Below, in pieces: positions 35,120 through 46,000 of a stretch of DNA of 64,000 nt; position 1 is the stretch's first letter; every line of letters starts with the position of its first letter. The stretch covers positions 310,001-374,000 of the forward strand of contig JACKQL020000033.1 in assembly GCA_018296165.2 (NCBI GenBank), in the 5' to 3' direction. The position numbers and the translations under genes are program-made. The DNA comes from Termitomyces sp. T153. Lineage: Eukaryota; Basidiomycota; Agaricomycetes; Agaricales; Lyophyllaceae. The notes beneath the pieces were generated by a model that saw only the letters and a program-made list of their open reading frames with translations, had not been told where the DNA came from and searched no databases.

Positions 35120-35779
35120 ATTATACCTGTGAGGTGTACCTCTCATCAGCACATCATCAATATATGGCCAAGTTACATAAGGTATCTCATTTTTCAAAGT
35201 AATGTCATTATGAAAGATTGGTACTGAATTTGTCCAGCCCATTGGCAGGGTTACCAGCCTTAGAGCACCAAAGGGTGTCTGAAAGGTAGTATAGTCCCTA
35301 GACATCAAATCCAACACTCTCTCATCATATCCCACATACAAGTCAAAGATTCCTCCACAAGCTCTGCCAGCAAAGTGACTAGCTAACTCTTCAGTTGCTG
35401 GTGGCAACCCAGAATGTGCTATGGTCACTTTGTTTAAAGGTTCCCAAGCTGTGAACTATCCTCAAACTCTCACCATCCTTCTTCAATACTGTGAACCACT
35501 GGGATCTGTATGGAGAGTTGGATGGCTCATACACTCCTGCCTCAATTTTCTGCTTTATTATCTGGCAGATTTTATCCTTGAGTCCAGAAGCAATGGGAAT
35601 GTTCTTCAATACCCAGGGGGTATGAGGAATTACTGGCATTACTACAGGAGGGAAGAATTCCTCCTTGAGCCTACCTCTTTGAGAATCATCCCATGCAAAA
35701 GCCTGATTCTGCAGCATCATTAGATGACTTCCTGTGGGTTTGAAATCAGGTGGATTGGGGTCCAACTGTGGCATGTCTG
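35120..35779 (-). pseudogene. Gypsy-E reverse transcriptase, N-terminal half
   Basis: Contains QIIKQKIEAGVYEPSNSPYRS, FTVLKKDGESLRIVHSL, a frame change near 35400, then FDLYVGYDERVLD, TTFQTPFGALRLVTLPMGWTNS and YIDDV, where the catalytic YxDD is intact as YIDD. Continues beyond the LTR at 33972. Confidence 0.88.
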
Positions 35780-36203
35780 CTAGTGGCAGTGGGGCTTGTT
35801 GGGGCCACACAGAGTTGATGGGTGTTGGTTGTAATCAGTGGGTGGGCTGCAGTGATATACTGATGGGATCAGATGGGAATGTGGGCCATCCCATAGTTGT
35901 CATGATGCTCCAGAGCTGGTCGGGTAAGTCAGGATGATAAGCCAGTGATGTATGCAGGCATCAGAAACAGTGGGGGAGGGTTGCAGGGGTTCAGGAGAGG
36001 AAGGGGAAGCATTGAGGCCTGCAGAGAACATGTCAGAGTTAGCCAGTGGGCCATTGGGGTTTGCCAAAGAAGCATCTGATTTAGCTGGGGTGAGTGCTAT
36101 GAGTGAACAAAGGTCAGGAGAGTTTGAGGGGGCATTGGGGGGAACTCTGGGGAAGTGAGGTGGCTGGAAACAAGGTCTGGGGTTCTGGGAGCAGGTCATG
36201 ACA
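35780..36203 (-). repeat. Truncated LTR-A, 424 bp
   Basis: Its right end TCATGACA and inner words (GATGGGTGTTGGTTGTAATC, GTGATGTATGC) match LTR-A. The rest of the LTR is missing and the left end runs directly into Gypsy-E. The right end interrupts the integrase region of Gypsy-F. Confidence 0.7.
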
Positions 36204-39200
36204 GTTAGTAGAGGATAAAAAGGAGTTTGGTGGTGGCTGCAGGTATATCACTTCAACTATGTCAGTGAGAAGAAGGGAGTGGGTACCAGTAGTAGTGTAG
36301 TAAGGGAAACAACCCATTTGCTTGCAAACCATAACATGTTCTGACCAAAACACAGATAAGTAGCTGTACTCCACCTGGACTGATCACCATCAACAGCCTT
36401 GAAGAGAGCCTGGCAAATATCAGAATGAGGTCACTCAACAATACTGTTAGCATGCTTGTTGTAGCCTGAGACCCTGATATGGTGTAAGTTATAGTTCTTT
36501 GCTAAGTAGGTGACAGCTTTCAGGATTGGGGTGCCATTGTTGATAACAATTTTGTTAAGGGCTCCCCAGCAACAGATGACATTTTCATATAACCACTTTG
36601 CCATGGCTTCACTGTTCTCTCTAGTGAGCATATGGAACTCAGGGTAGTGGGTTAGCAAACAACATCCCTGGATGATATACTTGAACCTATTAGAGGGTGG
36701 CATGAACATGGTGTCAAAATATTTTTTGCTGAACATGGGCACAGGCATAGCAACAGTCAGTGGTATAAGTACTCTTTTTGTCTGATGGATCTGGCAGATG
36801 TGGCAAGTACAAATATACCAAACAATTTGGTGCTAACTTGGGGTCACCAAAAACATTCCAGTAAGGCTAGTCAGGTAGCAAAAAGGCCTCTATGACCCAA
36901 ATTGTCATGCATAGCTCACAAGATGCATAAGCAACAGTTGGTAGGGATAAAAAGCTTGTGGGTGCCATCTCAACTCTGTTACCAGAGTTTACTGCCAGCA
37001 AGGAAGGACATAAATGCATAGTGAATGAAGGTGGCATAAGTGGCATTGCTAAGACTGTCAGGTTTGGTCAGATTGCTAAGCCACTTTTGGACCATGAGAA
37101 TATGGGCATCACTAGTAATGGCCTTAGTGCTACAAGGTACATCACTATAAGTCATGGTGGCATCATCATGTAGAGATGGAATGTTGTTGCTAGACGCTAG
37201 TTGTAGGTTCAAAATATCAATAGCATCATTATCAAATGTTGCTAAGGCTGAAGAGGCTGAAACTCATGGAGAGGGGGTAGCAATTGCAAGGCAGAAGATA
37301 TGTGGCAAAGTAGGGGCAGGAGGAGCTGAACTTGGTGAATAAACCTGTGTAATTGGTCAATACAGTCTTCATAGACAGAATTGTCACTATTGTCTGGAAG
37401 AGGGTTGCTAGGCTGTAGCAGATGTTGTAAAAGACCATCTGGACCATGGAAGGTACCTTTAACATGGACAAGCTCAAGTGGAACATAAGAATTACCATGA
37501 TCCAGCAATTCATGCTAGCAGAAGGCTGAATGTCAGAGTTTTGAAGTATACCCTTGATGTAGCAAGCATCAACTTCAATGATGAGGTTCCTGACTCCAAT
37601 GAGGTACATTTGTAAGGCCTCAAGGGCATGGTAAAGGCCATGAAGCTCAAGCTTGGGCTGACTGAATTGAGACTCCCTGTTGTTAAGGGTGATGGAGCCA
37701 AAAATAGTTGTAGCAATGTTCTTTGTGGCTATTGCTAGGGCACTGACAGAGGTAGTAACCTATGGCAATATATAACATATTGACTGCTAGGATAACAGGG
37801 TTAGGTGCTTCATAATCAATGGGAACAAGGGGCTTAGCATCTTGTAGAGCTTTGCCAAGATATTGCTGAGCATTAAGCTGATTGGGGCCAAATTCAAAAG
37901 GAATACCAGATCAAGTAAGTTTTGTTAAATTGTGAGCTTGATGAGCAAAATTCCTAATGAAAATCCTAAGGACACCAACTGTGTCCAGAAATTCCCAGAC
38001 TTCTGATAGTGACTTGCAAGGACCCCAGCACTCAAGCAGGGCTAAACAACTTTCATTCAGCACATGACCCTTAGGCATGCAAACATGTCTAAGGATCTTG
38101 AAGGTTGGGGCACACAAGATGGATTTGTGACCAGAAAATGTATGACTGCAGTCTTTCATATGTTGGAGAATTTGATTAAGAAGCTTAAAGAACTTAAAGA
38201 ACTCCCATAACACCAAACAGATATTTGGGTTAGTGGGATGCTTAGCAGGAACACTGTTAATGAGTTTCCAGTCTTTGGGACCTTTGGCACTAATGTTGTC
38301 AATAAAGCTGAGTACATCGTGAGGGATCTTGGGCTGCAGGATGAAAGTAATGTCATCATAGAAGATTGGTACAGAGTTGGTCCAACTCATTGGTAAGGTC
38401 ACTAACTGGAGTGTGCCAAAAGGGGTCTGAAATGTTGTTAAATCATGTGAGGCAGGGTTGATTAGTTGCTCATTGTACCTGACATAAAGGTCAAGCATAG
38501 CACAAATATGTCCAGCAAAAGATTCAGTGACATGATCTGGGAATGGGGGCATGCTAGAGTGGCAAATAGTGATGCAGTTTAGTGGCTCTAGACTGTGTAC
38601 AATCCTGAGCTTACCATTCTTCAACACACAAACCAGCAAGATTGGTGAGCAGAGTTCAAGGGTTCATAAACACCAGCCTTGATCTTGTATGAATGATTTC
38701 ATATACTTTCTTTTCTAGGCCTGGAGGTATAGGGCAGTTGTGCTGAATCCAAGGAACATGGGGAATGATTGGTATTGGTACTGGGGGAAAGGAATTAGGG
38801 CACAAGCTTTCTTGTTCCTGAAAGCTTTCCTAAGTGAATGTCTTTTTTTGCTTAGTGACAAGATTATGAGCACATTGAGCTCATCACTAGTAAGAAAGCC
38901 AGTATTGTGGTCTTTAACAAACTTCACTAGCTGTTTGCTAGTGAATTGCTTGGTTGGCACAAAGGGTGGGGGATTCAGATCAAGTGTCAGCATGGTTGCT
39001 AAGGGGTTGCCAATGATGTGTTGCTCAATTCTGAAGTCTTTGCTAACATGGCCTGTGACTGGTTTGGTCTTCAAAGCAGCAGCTTTGTATTTCTCCTTCA
39101 CTTGAACACCTTTTCATTTAGCTGGATCATTAGCAACATACTGAGCAGGTTAAAGTCTGTGCACATAGGTTGGAGTATTACCTATAGTGCTAGCATTGAC

Positions 39201-39540
39201 TGGTAGTGTCTGTCCAAGAATCAAAGGAATAGGAGAATCAGTAGACACAAAATAAGAACTGGGAGGTATTGAGAATTCAGAAAGGTCACAACCATTAGCA
39301 TAGAGGTAAGCTAAAGCAGAGTCACTATGGGCATAATTTTTTGTAAGTAAAATGTCTTTGTCCAAATCACAAGAAGCTATACAAGTTGCTAGATCCATTG
39401 AATGGTCATAGCTGATGATGGTTGCTATATCATTATTGTCATTGTTAATTTCTTTGGCAATGAAAGCAACAGGGTGGTTCAGTTTCATAGCAAACTTCCT
39501 GGCAATTGTTTCTTCTGGACTTGCCATGTGAAAATGTTGG
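36204..39540 (-). pseudogene. Gypsy-type retrotransposon F, pol region
   Basis: Order from the right: the segment downstream of protease (39527-39150), the KIEAGVYEP-equivalent region near 38700, reverse transcriptase 38639-37911 (LKNGKLRIVHSLEPLN, TTFQTPFGTLQLVTLPMSWTNS, FIDN where YIDD is usual), RNase H about 37800-37240 (LIIEVDACYIKGIL) and integrase 36748-36204. The integrase reads IVINNGTP where relatives have a catalytic Asp (TDNGTP), a G-to-A change on the coding strand. Highly CpG-depleted. The closest relative in the window is Gypsy-G at 46500-48435. Confidence 0.85.
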
Positions 39541-39959
39541 TATTGTGCATTAGTAAGAAAAAAAAAGCATACCTCACATCAATATCTAAAGTGTAGATGC
39601 CATTCAGGTATGTTTGTAAGCAAGACAAGAGAAATGATAAGTAAGAGGTCACATGGCCTTTAATATCCATTATGAGAAGAAGTATTGTTGTTGCTAAGTA
39701 ATGTTGCTAGCAATTGCCACTAAGGAAAGGTCTCAACCTTATCATTCTAGATCCAAAGGCTAGACTCCATGTGATGAGGTTCATGATCCAGCAGTCTTGT
39801 GTGTGTGTAGTCACTAGAATCCCATGCAATGGCTACATTGTTCTAGACCTTGGGGCTAGACCACACATGATAATGTCATGTGACTTGTGCATAATCATGT
39901 TGTGTCCACATTAGATGCTGCCCAGATAAGATAGTTGGAGATGTCAGTAATGGTGCTCA

Positions 39960-40330
39960 ACAACAAGTGGGTCTTATTAACAACATCTCCTATGACAAAC
40001 CAACCTAGAAGACCTATGACTGACATCAGGAAAAGTAACAACATGAGAAGAGAAGCAGTAGGAAGAAAAAGAAGGTGAAAAAGGCCAAAATCAGGCAGGA
40101 ATAGTGCCAAGGCCAGCCCCATGGTAGACTGGCCTATAGCATACCTGACCAATCACAAAAACACATGGATATGTCATGGTCTGTGCTTGGAGATATCCCA
40201 GGGAGTGGATCTCTTAGGCCTATGAGTTAATAGTTGCTTCAGGATCAGTTTAATATACTATTGAGCCCATTTATTTGTGCAAGACCATCTCAAACATTAG
40301 ATAAAATCATAAAAATATCCTTTCCTGATC
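39960..40330 (-). repeat. Dispersed repeat, inverted relative to 23591-24010
   Basis: Reverse complement of the block at 23591-24010 with scattered mismatches. It lies upstream of Gypsy-F in that element's orientation, so it may be part of its LTR or leader. A short inverted repeat, CCTCTTAAGGGGGC with GCCCCTTAAGGAGG, follows at about 40355-40412. Confidence 0.55.
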
Positions 40331-40574
40331 CAGTTTGATATGATACATTTCCTTGAGCCTCTTAAGGGGGCCAGTCTATGAGTATAAAAAGATATAAAAA
40401 GCCCCTTAAGGAGGCTAATCCTTGTCCAAGAAACATGCTAATAAAACAAAATATTTTATAGGAGGTGGCACTTGCTAGGTATCAAGGTTGGTGTCATCAC
40501 TAGGCACATATCCCAGCTCCCCCTCTTCTCAGTCCTCTTCACCAATTCTATTTGCCTCCTGCCAAGCCAAAAAA

Positions 40575-42052
40575 GACTGACAGTCACTTTGGTAACCTGT
40601 CACCATTGCTAGCAACTGTGAACCTTGCCCTGACCTCCAAAAGCTCTGCCCTGGTCATTTTCAGCTCCCTCTGGAAGCACCTCTCTAACCCAGCTGCATG
40701 ATCCTTGTACCCTCTCAGCAATATTGCTGACATGAGCAGAGTTGGGTCTTTACCTAGCCACTCTAGCTCATTGTTGCCCACCTGTCTTTGAGAAGGATTG
40801 GTCCAGACAATCTAGCAATCCTGTTAGCAAGCATAAATAGTGAAAGAACAACCTCCATCACTTCCACCTCTCTCCACCTACCACTATCTTGACCTCTGCA
40901 ACTGTTGCTACTGGTGTTCCTTCCCTCATCTCCACATCCTCCACCTCTGACTCCTCCTCACTAGTGATGGTCTTCTGCCACTTGATTGAAGTGACTGAGG
41001 CTGAACTTGCTGCACATTTATGTGCCAAGGGCACATTGTTGCTATCACCACTGCCACTGTTGCTATCACCACTGCCACTGTTGCTATCCTGTTCACTAGC
41101 TTCTTCATTGCTCTCAACCTCCACCCAACTCTTCTCCTGTCACCTTCCCTCAATGACCCTGCTACTACCTACAGTTGTCCCATCCTGTGACATTGGCAGA
41201 TTCAAGCTTGAGTGCTTGATCTGAATGGGCTCTCTCTTTGTTGCTAACTCCCACTGTTGCTCCACAAAAACTCTGGCCTGTCTCACCAAGGCCACCTTAG
41301 TTGCTGTCTTTGCTACAAACTTTCCACTTCTACTCCTCACCAATTTCCCTTTGTATGAACACTCCTTTCTTGAGCTATTACAGCAATAGCAGGGTTGGGC
41401 ACCAGTGGGGTACCAGCACCCCTCTGGGTTGTTCTCCACCCAGCAGTTGTTGCACTTAAAAAGGTTGTTAGTGACTACAATAGTGAAAACTGCTAAAAGA
41501 CTTACCACTCTTTGCCTTTCCTTGAATACTCTTCTCTCTTCTGGTGACACTGTGGTCTTCCCTTTTGCTTTCTTTGATACCACTCCCACACCAATGCTGG
41601 TATCCATTGCCATGGTGGCCTTTCTCCACCATAAAAGGCTGACCAGCTCCCTGTTGGTAAAGGTATCTTGAATTGGTTCCTACAATAATGTCAGCAAAAT
41701 TTGATAGGTGTTAGCAATGATAAACACCTACCTTGAATTTGTCATCCTTGTCCTCCTCTTAGGCTTTCCCCTTCCCCTTTCCTTTCCATTTGCCTTTTGG
41801 AGTCATTGCTACTCTTGACAATGTCACCAGCCCCTTAACAATGCTACTACCTGCATGCTTGGGAGTAGAGGGCCCAGCCTCCCCAATGTCCCTACAATTT
41901 GGGCTACCTCCTTCCCTACAACCCTCACTACACTCAGCCTCCATTGTTATAATAAGTTTGCATAGTGGGTGCTGGAAGAAGAATTGGTCATTAGGGGACA
42001 AGTTCTCATACAGCTTCTTACTTATCAGTTTTCTTGTCTTGCTGACAAACAT
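40575..42052 (-). pseudogene. Cysteine-cluster/coiled-coil repeat-associated protein, broken
   Basis: Read from 42052: an N-terminal region with a Lys/Gly-rich patch ending near 41760, EDKDDKFK, a probable 51-nt intron (about 41732-41682, GTAGGT to TTGTAG), then the frame 41613-41140. This has a cysteine cluster CNNCWVENNPEGCW and CYCCNSSRKECS, followed by basic and helical sequence. A TGA at about 41140 (likely CGA) leads in frame into an acidic Ser/Gly/Glu segment (to 40858), and a frameshift leads to NELEWLGKD and a helical block ending at 40584. The layout resembles the gene in the LARD-like element. Function unknown; the cluster suggests zinc binding. Confidence 0.5.
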
Positions 42053-42062
42053 ACCTGAATAG

Positions 42063-43848
42063 TGTCTACTTCAAATATTGATATTGGGTATGCTCTTTTA
42101 TTGTTACTGACATTTATTATGTATTCTGTTGACATTGTGTATGAATACTTGGTTACCATACTGACATCCAGTATATATCAGGGTCACTTTGGCAAATGCT
42201 TTTGTCATGACCCACTCCCTGGACCCTCAACATTGTTCCCAACCTGCTTGCTTCCCCAGAGTCCCTCCCCCAATGCCTCATCAAAACCCCCAACCATTGT
42301 ACACCCTCTGCAGCCACCCTGGGTAACTCCAATGCTTCTCTGGCAAACCCTGATGGCCCCCTGGCTAACTCTGATGCCTTCTCTGCAGCCATTCACACCT
42401 CCCCTAAGCCTCTGGAACCCTCTCCCACCATGCCTGACCCTGTCATACATTCCCAGCTCACTATCCTGGTTCACCTGACCCACTCCACAGCATCATGACA
42501 GACCCAGAGTGGCCTGCATCCCCAATTGATTCCATCAGAATATTGCTGTGGCCCACCACCTGATTGCAACTGACATCTGTCAACTCTGCACAGCTCTGTC
42601 AAGCCCCACTGCCACACCCACTGTCCCTCAGAGCTCTCCAGTAGTCAGTATATAACCCATAGAGTAGCATCTCATACTCTAGTCTTGATATTGCATTGAC
42701 TAGTTACTTGTGTCTCATGTTCCTTTCTGTCTCTGTTTCTATTCTTAGCCTTCAATCTATCTCTTTTCTCAGTCTTGTCTCACCTCCATCTTGTCTCAAT
42801 TATCTCTATTTCCTTTGTTGCTCTAAGTTCTCTTCATCTCTGATGTCAGTACAAACTCTGCATATGCACTATGACCCACAAACATTCTTATGACAACTCT
42901 GGACCTTGCCCTTCACTTGGCCCTGGAACCAAAAGTCTTGACCAATCCCCCATCAAACTCTGGCTCTGCTTCCATTATTTGCAAAGCCTCTGCTTACCCT
43001 GCAATCTATTTGCATGCCTACAAACTTGTTCCTGATGCCTGCCCAAGCCCAATGTCTAATATACTTGGTCTTAGACTCCCTGGACCACTCTGGACTTGCT
43101 TGGACCACTTCCCTTGGCTTCCCCTCACAAGTCCCCCTATTCTGTGCCAACTCTGGAGTGCTAGGTTATAAGCACAGGACATTGTGTCCACCTAGTAAGG
43201 ATTTGTCCAATGTAGCTGAGCCCCCATAGTCAGCAGAACCTGACAGCTTTTGCTGGCAGTGACTAATATTGCCTTTCTAAATACCGTACCTATGAACATT
43301 ATAAATATTGCCTGTACAGTAATCAAGCAAACAACAGAGTGTTGTTCCCTCCATTAGCTCTCAGCTTACCCACTTCAGATTACTTATTGCTCTCTCCCAT
43401 TATCATTAATGACTTAGCAACAAGTGTTGACAACCTTGTACCCAATCTGGTGTGGATGCCAACTGCAGGTGCTCTTAGTGTTTTTGTGACTTAGCAATGC
43501 TAGCAACTGCAGCTAGCAACTAGTTTGCATTCATCCCTCAGTTTATATCAACTTCACTTATTTCCTGTTTCCCATCCTCCTTTCTATTGCTTAGCTTTCC
43601 TTTCATTAGTGACTTGCTCTAGCAACTCTTTGGTCTCTATCCCTTTTCCCTTTATTACCCAGCAACTTAGCAACTTCCTGTTACCATCTAGTGATTTAGA
43701 CTAGCAACAGCAACATTTCTCACTTTTCTGTAATGGTTACTGACTTGCCCCTATTACTTCCTATTGCCAGCTACCCTATTTAGTTGCCAAGGTTTAGGCC
43801 CTCTTCTTCGTTCCCTGCATGGCCACTAGGCAGCATAGGAGCACATCA
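42063..43848 (+). repeat. 5' LTR of Gypsy-G (LTR-C family), split by a solo LTR-A
   Basis: The 3' end (CCCTGCATGGCCACTAGGCAGC to CACATCA) precedes TTTTGGAGCCCACTGTGAGG at 43849, which looks like the primer-binding and leader start of fungal Gypsy elements. The 5' end is placed at TGTCTACTTC (42063) with less certainty. The LTR-A copy at 42203-43245 divides it. Confidence 0.5.
42203..43245 (+). mobile_element. Solo LTR, LTR-A family, TSD GCTTT
   Basis: 1043 bp from TGTCATGACCC to GCAGAACCTGACA. GCTTT is duplicated at 42198-42202 and 43246-43250. CpG is almost absent, so it is an old copy. A TATAAC-type box lies near 42652. Confidence 0.9.
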
Positions 43849-46000
43849 TTTTGGAGCCCACTGTGAGGGAATATCTAGGTTACCATTCCACCAAAAACCA
43901 GAGTTCAAGCAAAATGTTGCTTGGAGACTTTTGGCAAACTCCCACATCATTCTCTGTTGACTCCCCATAACTCATCACCAGCTACTCAACCTGAATTACT
44001 TGCTGACAAATTAGAAACTGCCAGGAACCTCCAAGATGTTAGCAAAATACTTGCCAACTTTCCAGGCACTTTTGTAGAAAGTTCCTCAGCACTTCTCTAT
44101 CAACATTAACAGCAACAGACTCTTTGATCTTTTTCCCAGAAGCACATTCCATTCCCACTTTGCTGACCTACATTCAGAACCCTCTTCCACTGCTAGTACT
44201 GACAATTGCTAATATGAATAATGATCCTACTGCTTGTCATACTTGAATGCCTCCCCACAACAACACCACTGTGCCTAAGTGGGATGAGAATTGCCCCAGA
44301 GAGCTCCCCCACTACTTCAAGAAATTGGTATATCTTTTTGCTGACTGTGGTATTGCTGATGATACCCAGAAAAAGGAATATGTGGCTTGCTACATCTCTT
44401 ATGACATGGCAGAAACTTGGCTTGGCTTACCAGAATTTGGTGACAATGTAACAATTGGCAACAATGCACCTTGACCTTATACATATCAGGAATGGAAGGC
44501 AGCAGTGCTCAGACTGTACCCTGGCACTGATGCTAGTGCACATTACAACCTTGGTGACCTTCAATGACTTGTCAACCAGACTTTCAACAGTAGATTGGCA
44601 ACTTTGGAAAGGTTCTCTGATTATTATTGAGACTTTCCATGTATTGCTAGATGGCTTCTTGCTAATGGCAAGCTTTGCCAAAACAAAGAACATCACTTAT
44701 TCCAACAAGGCATCCCCACATTGCTATGGTCTAAAATTATTTGCCATCTTGAAATCACACTTCCTGATCACCACCCAGAGAATCCTTATGACATGGACAA
44801 GGTCTTTGAAGGTGCTAAATGGGTATTGAGAGGCATAGACACAGCTACCACCAAGTCCAGCAATGTTACTAGCACATCTGGTATCACTTTGTTGCCAGTT
44901 GTTAATACTCCTGTTCTATTGTCCCCCACACCCAAGCATGAAACCCTCAAATTAGCAACCACCACAGCAATCATTAGTGCCTTGGAACATTTGGAAGCTC
45001 TTTTGACCAACAATAATCAGCCCCACCAGCAGTTCAATAATAGCACTTGCCACTTCTGTAGAGAGACAGGTCATACTATAGTTTGCAGTACTTGTATCAA
45101 ATTGGAGCATATGATCCAACAGGGTAAAATTCATTAAAATGCTGAAGGAAAAATTATCTTACCATCTGGTGCTATGATTCCTAACTATTTTGGCAAATGA
45201 CTCTACATGGAACACATTGAGGAATGGTGCCATCTAAACCCAGGACAAACCATTACTAGCAGGCTCTCATGCAATGCTAATCCTGATCCTGAGCAAGCAG
45301 CTATGCAGCAGTTGCTAATCCACAAGGTATTGTAACAGGATGTTGCTATGGAATGATTGCTAACCAAGGAAGAATGCATCAAGGCTTTGGGACAAGAACT
45401 GTTTGTGCTACAACAACCAGGCAAAAAGTTTGATGGTGTATAAGTCCCTCATGCACCTTACCAAATGACTAACAACACCTCCAAAGTGACACCAACAACT
45501 AGCAACACCCCAGCAACTACATCCCCTTCTGACTCTGTACCAACTCCTGCCACTAAGCCAGCTGACAAAGGCAAAGCATCTGAATGATCTGTCACCAACA
45601 AACCCCTAGTCACCAAGGAAACTGTTACTCAGCCTCCAGTCCATCCATTCTCTGGCATTCCAGGTCACTATGCCCCTCCTGCTAATCCAAACTTCACTGC
45701 CCCTGACAGAGCTAAAAATGGTGCTTATCAAACTATGCCACCTATTTACAACATTGAACAGTCCAAAGCAGTATTTGAAAGGGTTTTGAGCACTAAGGTT
45801 ACAGTCTCAATTGGCAAACTCTGTTCAGTGTCACAGGATATCAGGAATCAGTTCAAGACAGCCATTACACCTAAGCAACTTGCTGAAGCAAATGCCAACA
45901 CCATACAGGACCCAACAAGCAACATCTTTGAAGAAGTGTATGGACAATCCATAGTTTTTGCTAGAATCTAATATCACAACCACTAATGGACTAACCCCAG
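43849..46000 (+). pseudogene. Gypsy-G gag region
   Basis: After the leader, coding-like sequence gives VPKWDENCPRELPHYFKKLVY, YVACYISYDMAETW, WKAAVLRLYPGT and LVNQTFNSRLATL, matching the capsid-like start of fungal Gypsy gag. A zinc knuckle CHFCRETGHTIVCSTC is near 45045-45095. A segment with VSIGKLCSVSQDIRNQFK (about 45800-45860) corresponds to the conserved region before protease. Stops are frequent and include many TGA, TAA and TAG that look like C-to-T changes. Confidence 0.8.

Larger units (their letters stand above)
24444..35779 (-). mobile_element. Gypsy-type retrotransposon E, pol region, interrupted twice
   Basis: Minus-strand Gypsy pol pieces in order from the right: reverse transcriptase 35779-35120, its end plus RNase H 33972-33227, linker 33226-32698, and integrase 25802-24444. 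The gaps are filled by an LTR-A copy (33973-35119) and a complete 6.9-kb element (25803-32697). Stops and frameshifts occur, and CpG is very rare. The gag and protease regions are not next to it. Confidence 0.85.
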
